From Pseudobdellovibrionaceae bacterium (GTDB lineage: Bacteria; Bdellovibrionota; Bdellovibrionia; Bdellovibrionales; Bdellovibrionaceae): a DNA stretch of 64,000 bases. Below the pieces are notes generated by a model. That model was given only the letters and a program-made list of their open reading frames with translations. It was not told the DNA's origin and did no database searches. The stretch lies in NCBI GenBank assembly GCA_019637915.1, contig JAHBUV010000001.1, positions 2,202,565-2,266,564 on the forward strand, in the 5' to 3' direction. Of the stretch, positions 17,247 through 25,563 are shown piece by piece; the stretch's first letter is position 1; the number at the start of each line of letters is the position of its first letter. The position numbers and the translations under genes are program-made.

Positions 17247-18671
17247 TCAGGCCGATTTCTGCGGGGAATCCTGATGATAGAAATGCGCGTACTGCATGTC
17301 GACGCCCATGATGTGGCTGAAGAGCCAATTCTTCAGGAAGGCCGTGAAGGCCGCGGAGTCGACCTGGCCGGATTGAATGGACGCGGCGAAACCGCCGTAG
17401 GTTTTTTCAAGCTTGTGGTGGATCGCCTCATGGGACTTCAAGCCCGGATAGCTGATCGAGCGCAAAAAACCCTCTTCACTGCGGAAGTGCTGTCCCACGT
17501 AGGCGCCCAGGTCCTCATAGGCCCGTTTGAGATCCGCGAGCGGCGTTTCGGGGTCGAAGTGCCGGATCAGGATGTTGATCTTGTCGACCAGGATCCTGTG
17601 TTCGTCGTCGATCTGATCGATGTGGGTTTCCAGGCGCGGCGTCCAGTCGAAGGTCGTCAGGTTCGCGCGGGAGTCGGCGTCGATGCGGTACTCGGATTCC
17701 AGCGTCTCATGGGCCCGGCGCATGTCGCTCATGTGGTGTTCGAACAGGTTGCCGTACTCGATGGCCTGCGAGGCCACCAGGCGGTTTTTGTTCGCGACCT
17801 CGTCGATGTCGATCAGGTTCGTGCCCAGCACGGTCACGCCCTGGGACTGCTCGCGCAGGCAGTCGAGGATCTTTTTGATGGAGGGAGTGACCTCGCCGAT
17901 GCGGCCGGTGATCTGCGAAAAAATGCTCGAGCAGTCGTCGATGCGCGCGGCCACTTCGTTCAGCGATTGGTGATTGCCGTCGGCCAGGCGATCGATCGTG
18001 GTTTTCGCCTCGCTCAAGGATCCCTGGATGTGGGTTTGGCTGTCCTTCATGATGCCGGCGATTTCATCGGCGGCTTTGCCGGTCATGACCGCGAGGGAGG
18101 CGATCTCCTGGGCGACGATGGAAAAACCCCGCCCGGCCTCCCCGGCGCGGTTGGCCTCGATGGAGGCGTTGAAGGACAGGATTTTCGTTTGAAAAACGAT
18201 TTCTTCGATCAACCGGGTTTTTTCCGCGATGCGATTGATCATCGCCATGGAGGACGACAGGTTTTCCAGGGTGTGCTTGAGGTCATCGCGGAAGCGCTGG
18301 CCCTGTTCGCGCAACCCCTGGCTGGAATCGGCGAGGGAGGCGACGTTGTTTTGGCCTTGGGAGGACAGCTCGACCAGGAACTGGACCTGGTCGCCGACCG
18401 CCTGGGACAGGTCGTTGGTGCTGGCCATCATCTCCTGGATCTCGTGCTGGGCGGCGGCGGCGCTTTGCACGCGCTCCATCTGCTGCTCGGAGGTTTGCGT
18501 GATTTCCTGGCTGACCTGCTGCAATTCGCGGGCGACGCTGCGGATATCGCCCTGGATGCGGTGGGAATCGCCCAGCATAGCGGAGGTTTTTCTCTTCAGA
18601 CGAAAGGCCCGCCAGGCGCAGAAACTCAGGAGGAGGGTCGTTATCAGACATGATAAAATGACGTAGATCAT
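17247..18671 (-). CDS. Methyl-accepting chemotaxis protein fused to a bacteriohemerythrin domain
   Basis: The 474-residue protein has one N-terminal membrane segment (about residues 4-22). A cytoplasmic MCP signalling coiled coil follows, with its hairpin around ETKIL-like KTKILSFNASIEANRAGEAGRGFSIV. The C terminus (about residues 355-470) is a hemerythrin domain. All di-iron ligands can be matched: H in IDDEHRILVDKIN, HFRSEE, HEAIHH, and HIMGVD. Such fusions (as in DcrH) sense oxygen or redox state and pass the signal to CheA/CheW. Here the sensor lies at the cytoplasmic end and there is no periplasmic ligand domain. It probably drives aerotaxis. Confidence 0.9.
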   Translation of the reverse strand: MIYVILSCLITTLLLSFCAWRAFRLKRKTSAMLGDSHRIQGDIRSVARELQQVSQEITQTSEQQMERVQSAAAAQHEIQEMMASTNDLSQAVGDQVQFLVELSSQGQNNVASLADSSQGLREQGQRFRDDLKHTLENLSSSMAMINRIAEKTRLIEEIVFQTKILSFNASIEANRAGEAGRGFSIVAQEIASLAVMTGKAADEIAGIMKDSQTHIQGSLSEAKTTIDRLADGNHQSLNEVAARIDDCSSIFSQITGRIGEVTPSIKKILDCLREQSQGVTVLGTNLIDIDEVANKNRLVASQAIEYGNLFEHHMSDMRRAHETLESEYRIDADSRANLTTFDWTPRLETHIDQIDDEHRILVDKINILIRHFDPETPLADLKRAYEDLGAYVGQHFRSEEGFLRSISYPGLKSHEAIHHKLEKTYGGFAASIQSGQVDSAAFTAFLKNWLFSHIMGVDMQYAHFYHQDSPQKSA

Positions 18672-18724
18672 CGATCCCCTCCAATGGCTTGGCTGAGAAT
18701 CCTATCGACGGGAACGTGAGGAGC

Positions 18725-20011
18725 CTAAAGGCTTTTTTCGTCCAGAATTTTTTTAGCGGCTTTGTAGTTCTCAGGAGCGACGTAGAGGCGATCGATGATG
18801 CGAGCCCCTTCGTAGCGTTTGAAAATTTCCGTGCTCTGGTTGATGGGCGAGGGAAGGTCGCGACGGTCATATTGATCCACCACGTAGATGTCCATGGCGT
18901 GGTCTTCGGGCGAACCGGAGTGGTACTTCGACAACCGGGCTTTGGACGAGGCCCAGATCACGTCGATGCCGAGGTTCTCCATCGTCTCCTTAATATGGAG
19001 GGGCCGGTCGCTGTCGCCGGTGTTGTGCAGCTCGGTCAGCATGCGGTAGGGGCGGCGGAAGGCGATCCGCTGCGCCCAGGGGTTGTTCGAGGACGCCAGG
19101 TGCTCGTGCAGTTTGTAGTCGTTGAAGCGCACGTACTCCTGGATGTCCGCCGGCAGGTGGAAGGTGCAGTCCGGGGAGGACAGGTACCGGTTCAGCATCT
19201 CCTCGTAGATGATCGACTTGTGGTGGAAGTAGACCATCAAGTGCATGTGATGGCGCGAGATCAGGAAATCGTCGAAGGAGTAAAGGGCGCGGCGGTTTAG
19301 GGCCAGGTGCAGTTTTTCGTCCTGGCGGTGGAAGGTCATGTTCTGGATCAGCCACTCGTGGTCGATCTTGCCGTAGCTGGTTCCGCAGAAGTAGGAGTCG
19401 CGTTCCAGGTAATCGATGCGATCGGCGTCGAGCTCCGAGCTCACGATCTGCGAGAGAACCGGGCGCAGGTCCGTGTTGCCGTCCATGAAAAAGTCGTCCG
19501 GGGCGGCCAGGCTTTTGTCGATGAGGCAGGCCACGTGCAGCGGCGTGATGTCGCTGAATTCCCTCGTGATGGTGCGGGCGATCTCGGAATCGGTGACGAG
19601 CTTGATCGTGTAGTCTTCGTGGTTGGCGCGCCGGCCGCCCTGGGTCGGATCGGCGTAAACGCCCACGCGCAGGTCCGCGACTTTCGGCATGACGGTTTCG
19701 GTCGTGTGGCTCAGGGGCCCGTGGCCCACGTCATGAAGGAGCGCGCCGAGGCGGGTCGCCTGGCGCAGGCGCTGACGGGTGGACGCTTTCTGAAAAGGAT
19801 AAACCCGGAAAATCGAATCGAAACACAGGCCGGTCAGGTGACCCACGCCCACCGAGTGCAGGTAGCGGTTGTGGGTGGCTCCGGGGAAACTGAACTCCGC
19901 GAAACCGAGTTGCTTGATGCTCCTCAGACGCTGGAATTCCAGCGTGTCGAGCACCGCCACTTCCTGATCCGAATAATAAAGCGACCCATGCACCGGATCC
20001 CGAATTTCCAT
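18725..20011 (-). CDS. HD-domain phosphohydrolase (dNTPase-like)
   Basis: This 428-residue protein begins with MEIRDPVHG, typical of the YdhJ/SAMHD1-like HD family. The metal-binding set is visible in THNRYLHSVGVGH and LLHDVGHGPLSHTTE. Members hydrolyse deoxynucleoside triphosphates or related nucleotides; the exact substrate is not clear. The start codon lies immediately beside a REP-type repeat, so its ribosome-binding region (AGGCGG, then GTACCT before ATG) is formed by that repeat. It is transcribed away from the transposase unit. Confidence 0.85.
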   Translation of the reverse strand: MEIRDPVHGSLYYSDQEVAVLDTLEFQRLRSIKQLGFAEFSFPGATHNRYLHSVGVGHLTGLCFDSIFRVYPFQKASTRQRLRQATRLGALLHDVGHGPLSHTTETVMPKVADLRVGVYADPTQGGRRANHEDYTIKLVTDSEIARTITREFSDITPLHVACLIDKSLAAPDDFFMDGNTDLRPVLSQIVSSELDADRIDYLERDSYFCGTSYGKIDHEWLIQNMTFHRQDEKLHLALNRRALYSFDDFLISRHHMHLMVYFHHKSIIYEEMLNRYLSSPDCTFHLPADIQEYVRFNDYKLHEHLASSNNPWAQRIAFRRPYRMLTELHNTGDSDRPLHIKETMENLGIDVIWASSKARLSKYHSGSPEDHAMDIYVVDQYDRRDLPSPINQSTEIFKRYEGARIIDRLYVAPENYKAAKKILDEKSL

Positions 20012-20012
20012 A

Positions 20013-20035
20013 GGTACCGCCTACTTTCTGGTACC
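20013..20035 (+). repeat. REP-like repeat, left copy of the transposase unit
   Basis: A 23-bp element of form GGTACC-N11-GGTACC, with N11 being GCCTACTTTCT. The ends can pair as a hairpin. It is repeated in inverted orientation at 20823-20845 with one mismatch. It lies one base upstream of the HD gene's start codon and therefore makes up that gene's leader. Confidence 0.8.
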
Positions 20036-20173
20036 CCTCCGCGTCAAGTTTGGAGAGGTTTTTGGCTTCTGGTTTTGTTCTATCTGAAGGCCTTTTCCAA
20101 AGCCATCAGTGCATCAAGAGAAGGATCATTGTCGCAATGCATCGATGGTCCGGTCTTCGCTCTAGGTCTCTTC

Positions 20174-20869
20174 ATGCCGCGTAATAGAAATTTTGTGCAT
20201 CAACCAGGTGTCTTCCATGTCGGGTCTCGGACAAACAACAAGGAATGGTTTGAGATGCCACTTCCGCAAGTCTGGGAGCTTTCCACGGATCTCTTATGGT
20301 TCAGCTCGAGGGCTTTCGGTGTGGAACTTCAAGCCTTTGTCTTGATGAGCAACCATTATCATCTGCTTTTACGGACTTCCGAGGCGAACCTGCCCGCATT
20401 CATGTGCTATTTTTCACGGGAAATGAGCCGGGCAATAAACAGAGAGATGGGACGGATCAATCATATTTTCGGGGCCCGGTATTTTGCGAGCCTGGTGGAC
20501 GATTGGAAATATCACCATGCCGTCTATAAATATATTTATCGCAACCCTGTCGATGCGGGTTTGGGCAAAAAGGTTGAACTCTATCCCTATTCAACCCTTC
20601 AAGGGCTTTTGGGTTTCAGTCGTCTTCCTGTGGGGGTGGTTGATCCTCTGGAACTCGTTGAAAGACCGGAGGAAACGCTCGATTGGTTGAACTTCTCCTT
20701 CCATGAGGATCAAAGAGAGTGCATTCGGAAAGGACTGAAAGGGGCCCGCTTTGAATGGAAGACGGGACGAAGAAAACGAAATTGCTGGACGAATGACCTG
20801 GTTTTCCCGACTAACGCAGAGGGATACCAGAAAGTAGGCGGTACCTTCGGCCAGATTTTCTCATTTTGA
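20174..20869 (+). CDS. REP-associated Y1 (HUH) transposase
   Basis: The 231-residue protein is a TnpA-REP (RAYT) transposase. The HUH motif is SNHYHLLLRT and the catalytic tyrosine lies in YKYIYRNPVDAG. The N terminus MPRNRNFVHQPGVFHVGSR fits the family start, so the much longer open frame upstream is not coding. The unit is flanked by inverted REP-like repeats, as expected for RAYTs. The right repeat lies inside the coding sequence and encodes the YQKVGGT segment of the C-terminal tail. The stop codon is three bases from the flagellin promoter. Confidence 0.88.
   Translation: MPRNRNFVHQPGVFHVGSRTNNKEWFEMPLPQVWELSTDLLWFSSRAFGVELQAFVLMSNHYHLLLRTSEANLPAFMCYFSREMSRAINREMGRINHIFGARYFASLVDDWKYHHAVYKYIYRNPVDAGLGKKVELYPYSTLQGLLGFSRLPVGVVDPLELVERPEETLDWLNFSFHEDQRECIRKGLKGARFEWKTGRRKRNCWTNDLVFPTNAEGYQKVGGTFGQIFSF
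20823..20845 (-). repeat. REP-like repeat, right copy inside the transposase gene
   Basis: An inverted copy of the repeat at 20013-20035, differing at one base (GATACC instead of GGTACC at the outer end). The two copies bracket an 833-bp unit that contains only the Y1 transposase. Confidence 0.8.
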
Positions 20870-20871
20870 CT

Positions 20872-20897
20872 TAAGCATTTTGAGACGCCGCCGATCA
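20872..20897 (+). promoter_or_regulatory. FliA (sigma-28) promoter of flagellin 1
   Basis: TAAGCATT and GCCGATCA with a 10-base spacer closely match the flagellar sigma-28 consensus (TAAA-type -35, GCCGATAA -10). It lies about 90 bases upstream of the flagellin start codon. The -35 begins three bases after the transposase stop. Confidence 0.75.
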
Positions 20898-20922
20898 GTG
20901 AGGTAAGCGAAATATCACCCAT

Positions 20923-20963
20923 GGAGTCCAAGGTGGACTCCCTCGGTCTCAAGGATTGAGATC
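20923..20963 (+). promoter_or_regulatory. Two tandem hairpins in the flagellin 1 leader
   Basis: GGAGTCCA-AGG-TGGACTCC (20923-20941) is a perfect 8-bp stem. GGTCTCAA-GGA-TTGAGATC (20945-20963 with one G-U pair) follows four bases later. They lie between the FliA promoter and the ribosome-binding site, so they would be part of the flagellin mRNA leader. A stabilising or regulatory role is inferred. Confidence 0.5.
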
Positions 20964-20987
20964 GCGATTCTTCAAGGAGGAGGAAAG

Positions 20988-21833
20988 ATGGGTCTGCGTA
21001 TCAATACCAACACAGCCTCGCTGAATTCGCAGCGGGTCCTGTGGGGGACGAAAATCAACCTCGATAAGAGCATGGAAAAGCTCTCTTCGGGTTACCGTAT
21101 CAACCGGGCTGGCGACGATGCCGCCGGACTCGCGATCTCCGAAAACCTGCGCGCTCAGATCCGCGGCTTGAAACAAGCCTCGCGGAACGCCCAGGACGGG
21201 ATCTCGCTGGTCCAAGTGGCGGAAGGTTCGATGAACGAGATCTCCTCGATCTTGATTCGTCTCCGCGAACTCGCCGTGCAAGCCGCTTCCGACACGATCG
21301 GGCCGGTCGAGCGTCAATTCCTGAACGTGGAATATGACCAGCTCGTCTCGGAAATCGACCGCGTCTCCGAAGGGACCGAGTTCAACGGAACTCAGCTCCT
21401 CGCCGGGGTGGGATCGATCCTCGATTTCCAGGTCGGAACCCGCAACAATCCTGAAATCGACCGCATCTCCTTCGATGCTTCGAAGGCCGATGCGAACTCC
21501 GCGGCTCTGGGTGTGAACCTGTCGAGCGTCGCCGATAAAGCCTCCGCGCAGAACGCGCTGGCCTCCATCGACAACGCCATCGTCAGCGTCTCCGCGATGC
21601 GCGCCGACTTCGGCGCCATCCAGAACCGCCTTCAGTCCACCGTCAGCAACCTGCAGGTGAGCCTGGAGAACATGTCCGCCGCCAACTCCCGCATCCGCGA
21701 TGTGGACGTTGCCGAAGAGACATCTGAAATGATGAAGAACAACATCTTGCTGCAAGCCGGTACCTCGGTCCTGGCCCAAGCGAATCAGCAAGCGAACACC
21801 GCACTTGGACTCTTGAACAAGTCCTTCAGCTGA
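20988..21833 (+). CDS. fliC: Flagellin 1
   Basis: The 281-residue protein is a flagellin reduced to the conserved core. The N-terminal D0/D1 domain runs MGLRINTNTASLNSQR through SGYRINRAGDDAAGLAISENLRAQ. The C-terminal D1/D0 domain includes ANSRIRDVDVAEETSEMMK and ends QANTALGLLNKS. There is almost no variable D2/D3 domain, as in other short flagellins. AAGGAGGAGG precedes the ATG. It is exported by the flagellar type III system and polymerises into the filament. A second flagellin gene lies downstream in the same direction, so the filament is probably composed of several flagellins. Confidence 0.96.
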   Translation: MGLRINTNTASLNSQRVLWGTKINLDKSMEKLSSGYRINRAGDDAAGLAISENLRAQIRGLKQASRNAQDGISLVQVAEGSMNEISSILIRLRELAVQAASDTIGPVERQFLNVEYDQLVSEIDRVSEGTEFNGTQLLAGVGSILDFQVGTRNNPEIDRISFDASKADANSAALGVNLSSVADKASAQNALASIDNAIVSVSAMRADFGAIQNRLQSTVSNLQVSLENMSAANSRIRDVDVAEETSEMMKNNILLQAGTSVLAQANQQANTALGLLNKSFS

Positions 21834-22410
21834 TCATGAGGTCCCCCGCGAGGGGGATTGAGTGAAGCGGTCCCTCACGGGACCCAGGCTGGTTGACCGG
21901 GTTTCTCCGATCTTTCTTCCGAGAAGATCTGATGCACACCCTCGAGCACAAAGGCCGCTGTTTGCGGAGCTGACCAAATGAATCTGTTTCCTGCGACTCG
22001 GGGCCACGCGAGTGGCTCCCGTTTTAGGGGGACGAAAAGATCCGGCGCCGACACCGCGAGGTGACCGTCGGGGAAAAGCGAAGGCCTGAAAACCGTCGCG
22101 TGATCATTGAGCTGCCGTCGAGGCTCGTAAAAATCATCGACCGGACATATCGATCCTCCAGGATGGGGGATCCACGGCGTTTTCCGTCACGGATGAAGGG
22201 ATCGGAAACGCGTCATCAAGCCTCGTCCGAGGATCCCGTCAAAAAATTGTCGCTAAGTTTGACGCTTTTTTAAAATCTGGACTCGATCAATGAACACGAC
22301 GTTCCGATCCGGGATTCAGGTTCCAACAAAACCCGGCGCATGGATGTGCCGGCTAGCCAAATGGAAGGCGATCATCACGGAGGATGAGTTTTATGCAGGG
22401 AGGATAGAGC
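21834..22410. other. Intergenic region between flagellin genes, 577 bp
   Basis: It holds several stem-loops: TCCCCC/GGGGGA near 21842, GGTCCC-TCAC-GGGACC near 21869, and a terminator-like stem at 22000-22025. The stretch TAAGTTT at 22254-22260, followed by an AT-rich run, might contribute to a promoter for flagellin 2, but I see no clear sigma-28 -10 element. A 70-codon open frame at 22061-22273 has no plausible start signal and looks non-coding. Confidence 0.5.
22000..22025 (+). terminator. Possible terminator of flagellin 1
   Basis: GGGGCCAC-GCGA-GTGGCTCC forms an 8-bp stem (one G-U pair) closed by a GCGA tetraloop and followed by CGTTTT. It is 167 bases after the flagellin stop. The T tract is short. 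Confidence 0.4.
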
Positions 22411-23244
22411 ATGGGGCTCAGAATTTCCACGAACGTGGGTGCGATCAACGCACAGAAGAACTTGTACATGACCCAGATCAACATGCAGCGCTCGATGGCG
22501 CGGCTGGCTTCGGGTCAACGGATCAACCAAGCGGCCGATGACGCCGCCGGCCTCGCGATCAGCGAGAACCTCAAAGCGCAGATCCGCGGTTTGAGACAGG
22601 CCAACCGCAACGCCAACGACGGCATCTCGCTTGTTCAAATCGCCGAGGGCAGCTTGAACGAAGTGTCGAACATGCTGATCCGTTTGCGCGAACTCGGGGT
22701 TCAAGGGGCTTCGGACACCGTCGGTGACACCGAACGCAAATTCCTGGACGTCGAATACCAACAGCTGAAATCCGAAATCCAGCGGGTCACGGAATCGACC
22801 CAGTACAACGGCTTTGACCTGCTCAACGGAACGGGCGGGATCATCGACATCCAGGTCGGCGTGCAGAACGACGCGTTCAAGGACCGCATCTCCTTCAACG
22901 CCGGCGCCGCCAACTCGACGCTCGAGTCTCTGGGCCTCGTGGCCGAGGCGATCGACACGAAGGAAAGCGCGCAGCAGTCCCTGGCCGTCATCGACAGCGC
23001 GATGACGTCGGTGAACGCCATCCGCGCCAACTTCGGCGCCATGCAGAACCGTCTGCAGTCGACCTCGAACAACCTGCTGATTTACGATGAGAACATGTCG
23101 GCCGCCAACTCCCGCATCCGCGATACGGATGTCGCCGCGGAGAGTTCGGAAATGACCCGCAACAACATTCTCATCCAGGCGGGCGTGTCGACCCTCGCGC
23201 AAGCGAACCAGGTCCCGCAACTCGCGCTGAAATTGCTCGGCTAA
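22411..23244 (+). CDS. fliC: Flagellin 2
   Basis: This 277-residue flagellin has the same short plan as its upstream neighbour: N-terminal SGQRINQAADDAAGLAISENLKAQ and C-terminal ANSRIRDTDVAAESSEMTRNN. It ends in a different C-terminal helix (QVPQLALKLLG). GGGAGG lies upstream of the ATG. The two proteins are similar across the full length but clearly diverged, so this is an old duplication rather than a recent copy. Confidence 0.96.
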   Translation: MGLRISTNVGAINAQKNLYMTQINMQRSMARLASGQRINQAADDAAGLAISENLKAQIRGLRQANRNANDGISLVQIAEGSLNEVSNMLIRLRELGVQGASDTVGDTERKFLDVEYQQLKSEIQRVTESTQYNGFDLLNGTGGIIDIQVGVQNDAFKDRISFNAGAANSTLESLGLVAEAIDTKESAQQSLAVIDSAMTSVNAIRANFGAMQNRLQSTSNNLLIYDENMSAANSRIRDTDVAAESSEMTRNNILIQAGVSTLAQANQVPQLALKLLG

Positions 23245-23310
23245 GGGGAAAGACACCGGTGAATGGTGTCGGGACAACCCCCTGCATTCCGAAGCTCTTC
23301 ACTGGTGGAG

Positions 23311-23330
23311 GACCGGGTGAAAACCCGGTC
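23311..23330. terminator. Hairpin between convergent genes
   Basis: GACCGGGT-GAAA-ACCCGGTC is a perfect 8-bp stem with a GNRA tetraloop. It lies 66 bases after flagellin 2 and 20 bases before the end of the convergent gene. It lacks a T tract, so it is either a weak bidirectional terminator or an RNA-stabilising stem. Confidence 0.4.
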
Positions 23331-23350
23331 CCTCCCGATCAGGAAGGGGT

Positions 23351-24781
23351 TCAGCCTTTGTTTTTCTGTTGAATGTAGTTATCGCGCATCCACAGGCGCA
23401 CGTGTTTGATCTCGTGATCCGACATGCCGAAAAAGACGAAGTGGTTCAGGAAGCCGCCGGCTTGACCCGGGCCCGGCCGCGCCAGGTAACAGCGCGCCGT
23501 CAGGAAGGGCATTCCCGCCTCGACGGGCAGCCACAGGACGAAACGCCGGACCGTGCCGATGGGCAGGGCGCGTTCGTACTTCATCACCAATCCCGCCTCG
23601 TTCATCTCCGTGATCTCGATCGCTTGCCCGACATCCAGGTTTTCCTTCCACGGGAAACTGTGGATGGACAATTCCTCGTCCGCTTTCATCTGCGGAAACA
23701 GCACCGACATCGTTTTCACGAAAGCCATGCGCTCGGTCGGCAGCTTCACCACGTCGATGGACTTGTCGGCGAAAGCGCGGAACTCCTCGTCCTTCGGCGT
23801 CGCGGTGACGAGGATGATGCGCGGGATCTCCTTGAAGCGCGGGTCCGTCATGCAGCGATCGAGGAGATCGCGGTGCACGAACACCGCCGTCAGAGGCGAA
23901 GGCAGGGGGACTTTGGGCCCGGGAAGATCGGTGTAGGACTGGATTACGGAGGAGGAGAAGGTCCGCGACAAGGTCCCGGCCAGATCGGAGCCGGCGGGGC
24001 TGGGGTCGCCCAGGATCAGGAAATTCACCGTCTCCGTGGGCTTGTTCTCTTTCCAGACCAGGGGGAGTTCCTCTTTTTTCGTGAACCGCGAACGGATCTG
24101 CAGCAACTGCTCGCGGGGCGTCCCGAACCAGGTGAGGAAAATGGTCTTTTCATTCGGCGCCAGGGGATGGGCGCGCTGATCGTGGCAGCGGGCGAAGACG
24201 CTGAGCTGAGTGCCCCATTCGAAAACCTTGCCGTAGAATTTGGTCACCCGGCCGTGGGGGACTTCGCGGTCGCTGCGGGTGGTGAAGCCCACTTCCGACA
24301 AGGCCTCCATCGGGATGCTTTTCAGCATTTCGATCAAGGCGGTGGTTTTCATGTTGTGCACGGTGAACTCGCCGGGCGGATGATCGCCGCTCAAAGCCAT
24401 GAGCAGATGCTGTTTCAGCAGCAAGGGGTCGTAAGGCTTGAAAAGCAGGTTGAAGACCCCGCGCGCCGCCCACTGCCTCACCAGGTCTTCGGAGTGCTCG
24501 AAGTCGACGACGATGACCGGCCCGCGGTCGGCGACGCTGATGTTCGGATCGGATTTCAGGATCAACAGGCAGGCGCGCGCTCCCGGCGGGAACTCCGGGG
24601 TGCCTTCATTGAGGATTTTTTCGAACTCCTCTTTGTCCTTGGCCCGCAAGAGGGAGTATTTCGGGTCGATGCCGGCCAAGGCCTGCCGCACGGGCTCGAC
24701 GAAACGATCGTCCTCCTCCCAGAGGATGACGGTGGAAACGGGCGCGGGGTTGGCGGCGGCGGGATTGTTCGTCTCGCTCAT
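23351..24781 (-). CDS. Receiver-like/PilZ-like regulatory protein
   Basis: The 476-residue cytosolic protein starts with a response-regulator-like fold: the acidic patch EEDDR, a central beta strand (CLLILKSD), and a conserved KPYD lysine loop. The usual phospho-acceptor Asp is not in its normal place, suggesting a pseudo-receiver. A middle domain of unknown type (about 135-240), a second receiver-like stretch (about 240-360), and a C-terminal PilZ-like beta barrel follow. The barrel has EMNEAGLVMKYE and FFGMSDHEIKHVRLW, with a degenerate c-di-GMP motif. The ATG at 24781 overlaps the stop of the LysR gene (ATGA), so the two are translationally coupled. Confidence 0.55.
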   Translation of the reverse strand: MSETNNPAAANPAPVSTVILWEEDDRFVEPVRQALAGIDPKYSLLRAKDKEEFEKILNEGTPEFPPGARACLLILKSDPNISVADRGPVIVVDFEHSEDLVRQWAARGVFNLLFKPYDPLLLKQHLLMALSGDHPPGEFTVHNMKTTALIEMLKSIPMEALSEVGFTTRSDREVPHGRVTKFYGKVFEWGTQLSVFARCHDQRAHPLAPNEKTIFLTWFGTPREQLLQIRSRFTKKEELPLVWKENKPTETVNFLILGDPSPAGSDLAGTLSRTFSSSVIQSYTDLPGPKVPLPSPLTAVFVHRDLLDRCMTDPRFKEIPRIILVTATPKDEEFRAFADKSIDVVKLPTERMAFVKTMSVLFPQMKADEELSIHSFPWKENLDVGQAIEITEMNEAGLVMKYERALPIGTVRRFVLWLPVEAGMPFLTARCYLARPGPGQAGGFLNHFVFFGMSDHEIKHVRLWMRDNYIQQKNKG

Positions 24782-25551
24782 GACACGTCCACCACGGAAC
24801 GGATTTTTTCCCACAGGACGGGGCTGAGCAGTTCCGAGCCGATCAGGAGAACCTGCTCGTGGTCCTTGGTTTTCCCCTTGCGCGGTTCGGTCGGCAGCGT
24901 GCCGGTGCCGCCGAAGGCCTCGAACCAGTCTTTTTTGACGGCCAGGGAATTCGACACGAGCACGTGGGGGAAGCGCTCGTGGTTTTTTTTCGCCAGGCGG
25001 TTGTATTCGAAGGTGGAGAAAAGGCCGAATTTCCTGTTCGATTTCACCGCGGTCATGTCCTGGTAGCCCAATTCCTCGATGTGCCGGAACTTCTGCCTTC
25101 CGGGGGTTTTCGAGGTGAAAATCAGATCCAGGTCGCCGGAAAGGAAATTCGCCTCCAGTTCGCTGAGGTCGAGGACGTCGAGGCTGATGCGCTGGATGCC
25201 GATGCTCTCGAAACAGCCGTGCACGGTTTTCATGGCGGAGGAAGCCAGTCCCTCCAGAGTGCCCACGTGCAGCTCGGACACCATCTGCAGGTTGCTGGCC
25301 GACAGGATCTCCCCTTCGAGGCGTTTGTTGGATTTCTCGAAGATCTCCGCCAGTTGAAAAGCCACCGGTGTCCAGCCGGATTTTCTTTTCGCCGAGCGGT
25401 CGAGGAGGACGACCTTCAGCTCATCCTCGATCTTGGCGATGATGCGCGAGAGTTGCGGCTGGCTGAGGCCGACGTGCAAAGCCGCCGCCGAGAGGTTCTT
25501 GAAATGCACGGCTTTGTTCAGAACGCTGAGTTCGTGATAAAGTGGCTGCAT
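24778..25551 (-). CDS. LysR-family transcriptional regulator
   Basis: The 257-residue protein has an N-terminal winged HTH typical of LysR proteins (LSAAALHVGLSQPQLSRIIAKIEDEL, then LLDRSAKRKSGWTPVA). A substrate-binding-like domain follows, with DLDLIFTSKTPG. It is shorter than the usual 290-330 residues, so the effector domain is compact. Its stop codon overlaps the start of the pseudo-receiver/PilZ-like gene, an unusual pairing for a LysR regulator, which normally controls a divergent metabolic gene. The ubiB-like gene lies 12 bp upstream in the clockwise reading, with no co-transcription signal needed. Confidence 0.75.
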   Translation of the reverse strand: MQPLYHELSVLNKAVHFKNLSAAALHVGLSQPQLSRIIAKIEDELKVVLLDRSAKRKSGWTPVAFQLAEIFEKSNKRLEGEILSASNLQMVSELHVGTLEGLASSAMKTVHGCFESIGIQRISLDVLDLSELEANFLSGDLDLIFTSKTPGRQKFRHIEELGYQDMTAVKSNRKFGLFSTFEYNRLAKKNHERFPHVLVSNSLAVKKDWFEAFGGTGTLPTEPRKGKTKDHEQVLLIGSELLSPVLWEKIRSVVDVS

Positions 25552-25563
25552 CCCGGAACCCCC

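Noticed and set aside
19307-20173. N-terminal extension of the Y1 transposase (520-codon frame)
   Set aside because: The upstream part overlaps the HD gene and the left repeat, while the transposase family N terminus starts at 20174.
22061-22273. 70-codon frame between the two flagellins
   Set aside because: No ribosome-binding site, no recognisable motif, and it lies across hairpin-rich non-coding DNA.
22340-22372. Possible FliA promoter for flagellin 2 around GGCGATCA
   Set aside because: The -10-like GGCGATCA has no TAAA-type -35 at the required distance, so it was not called.
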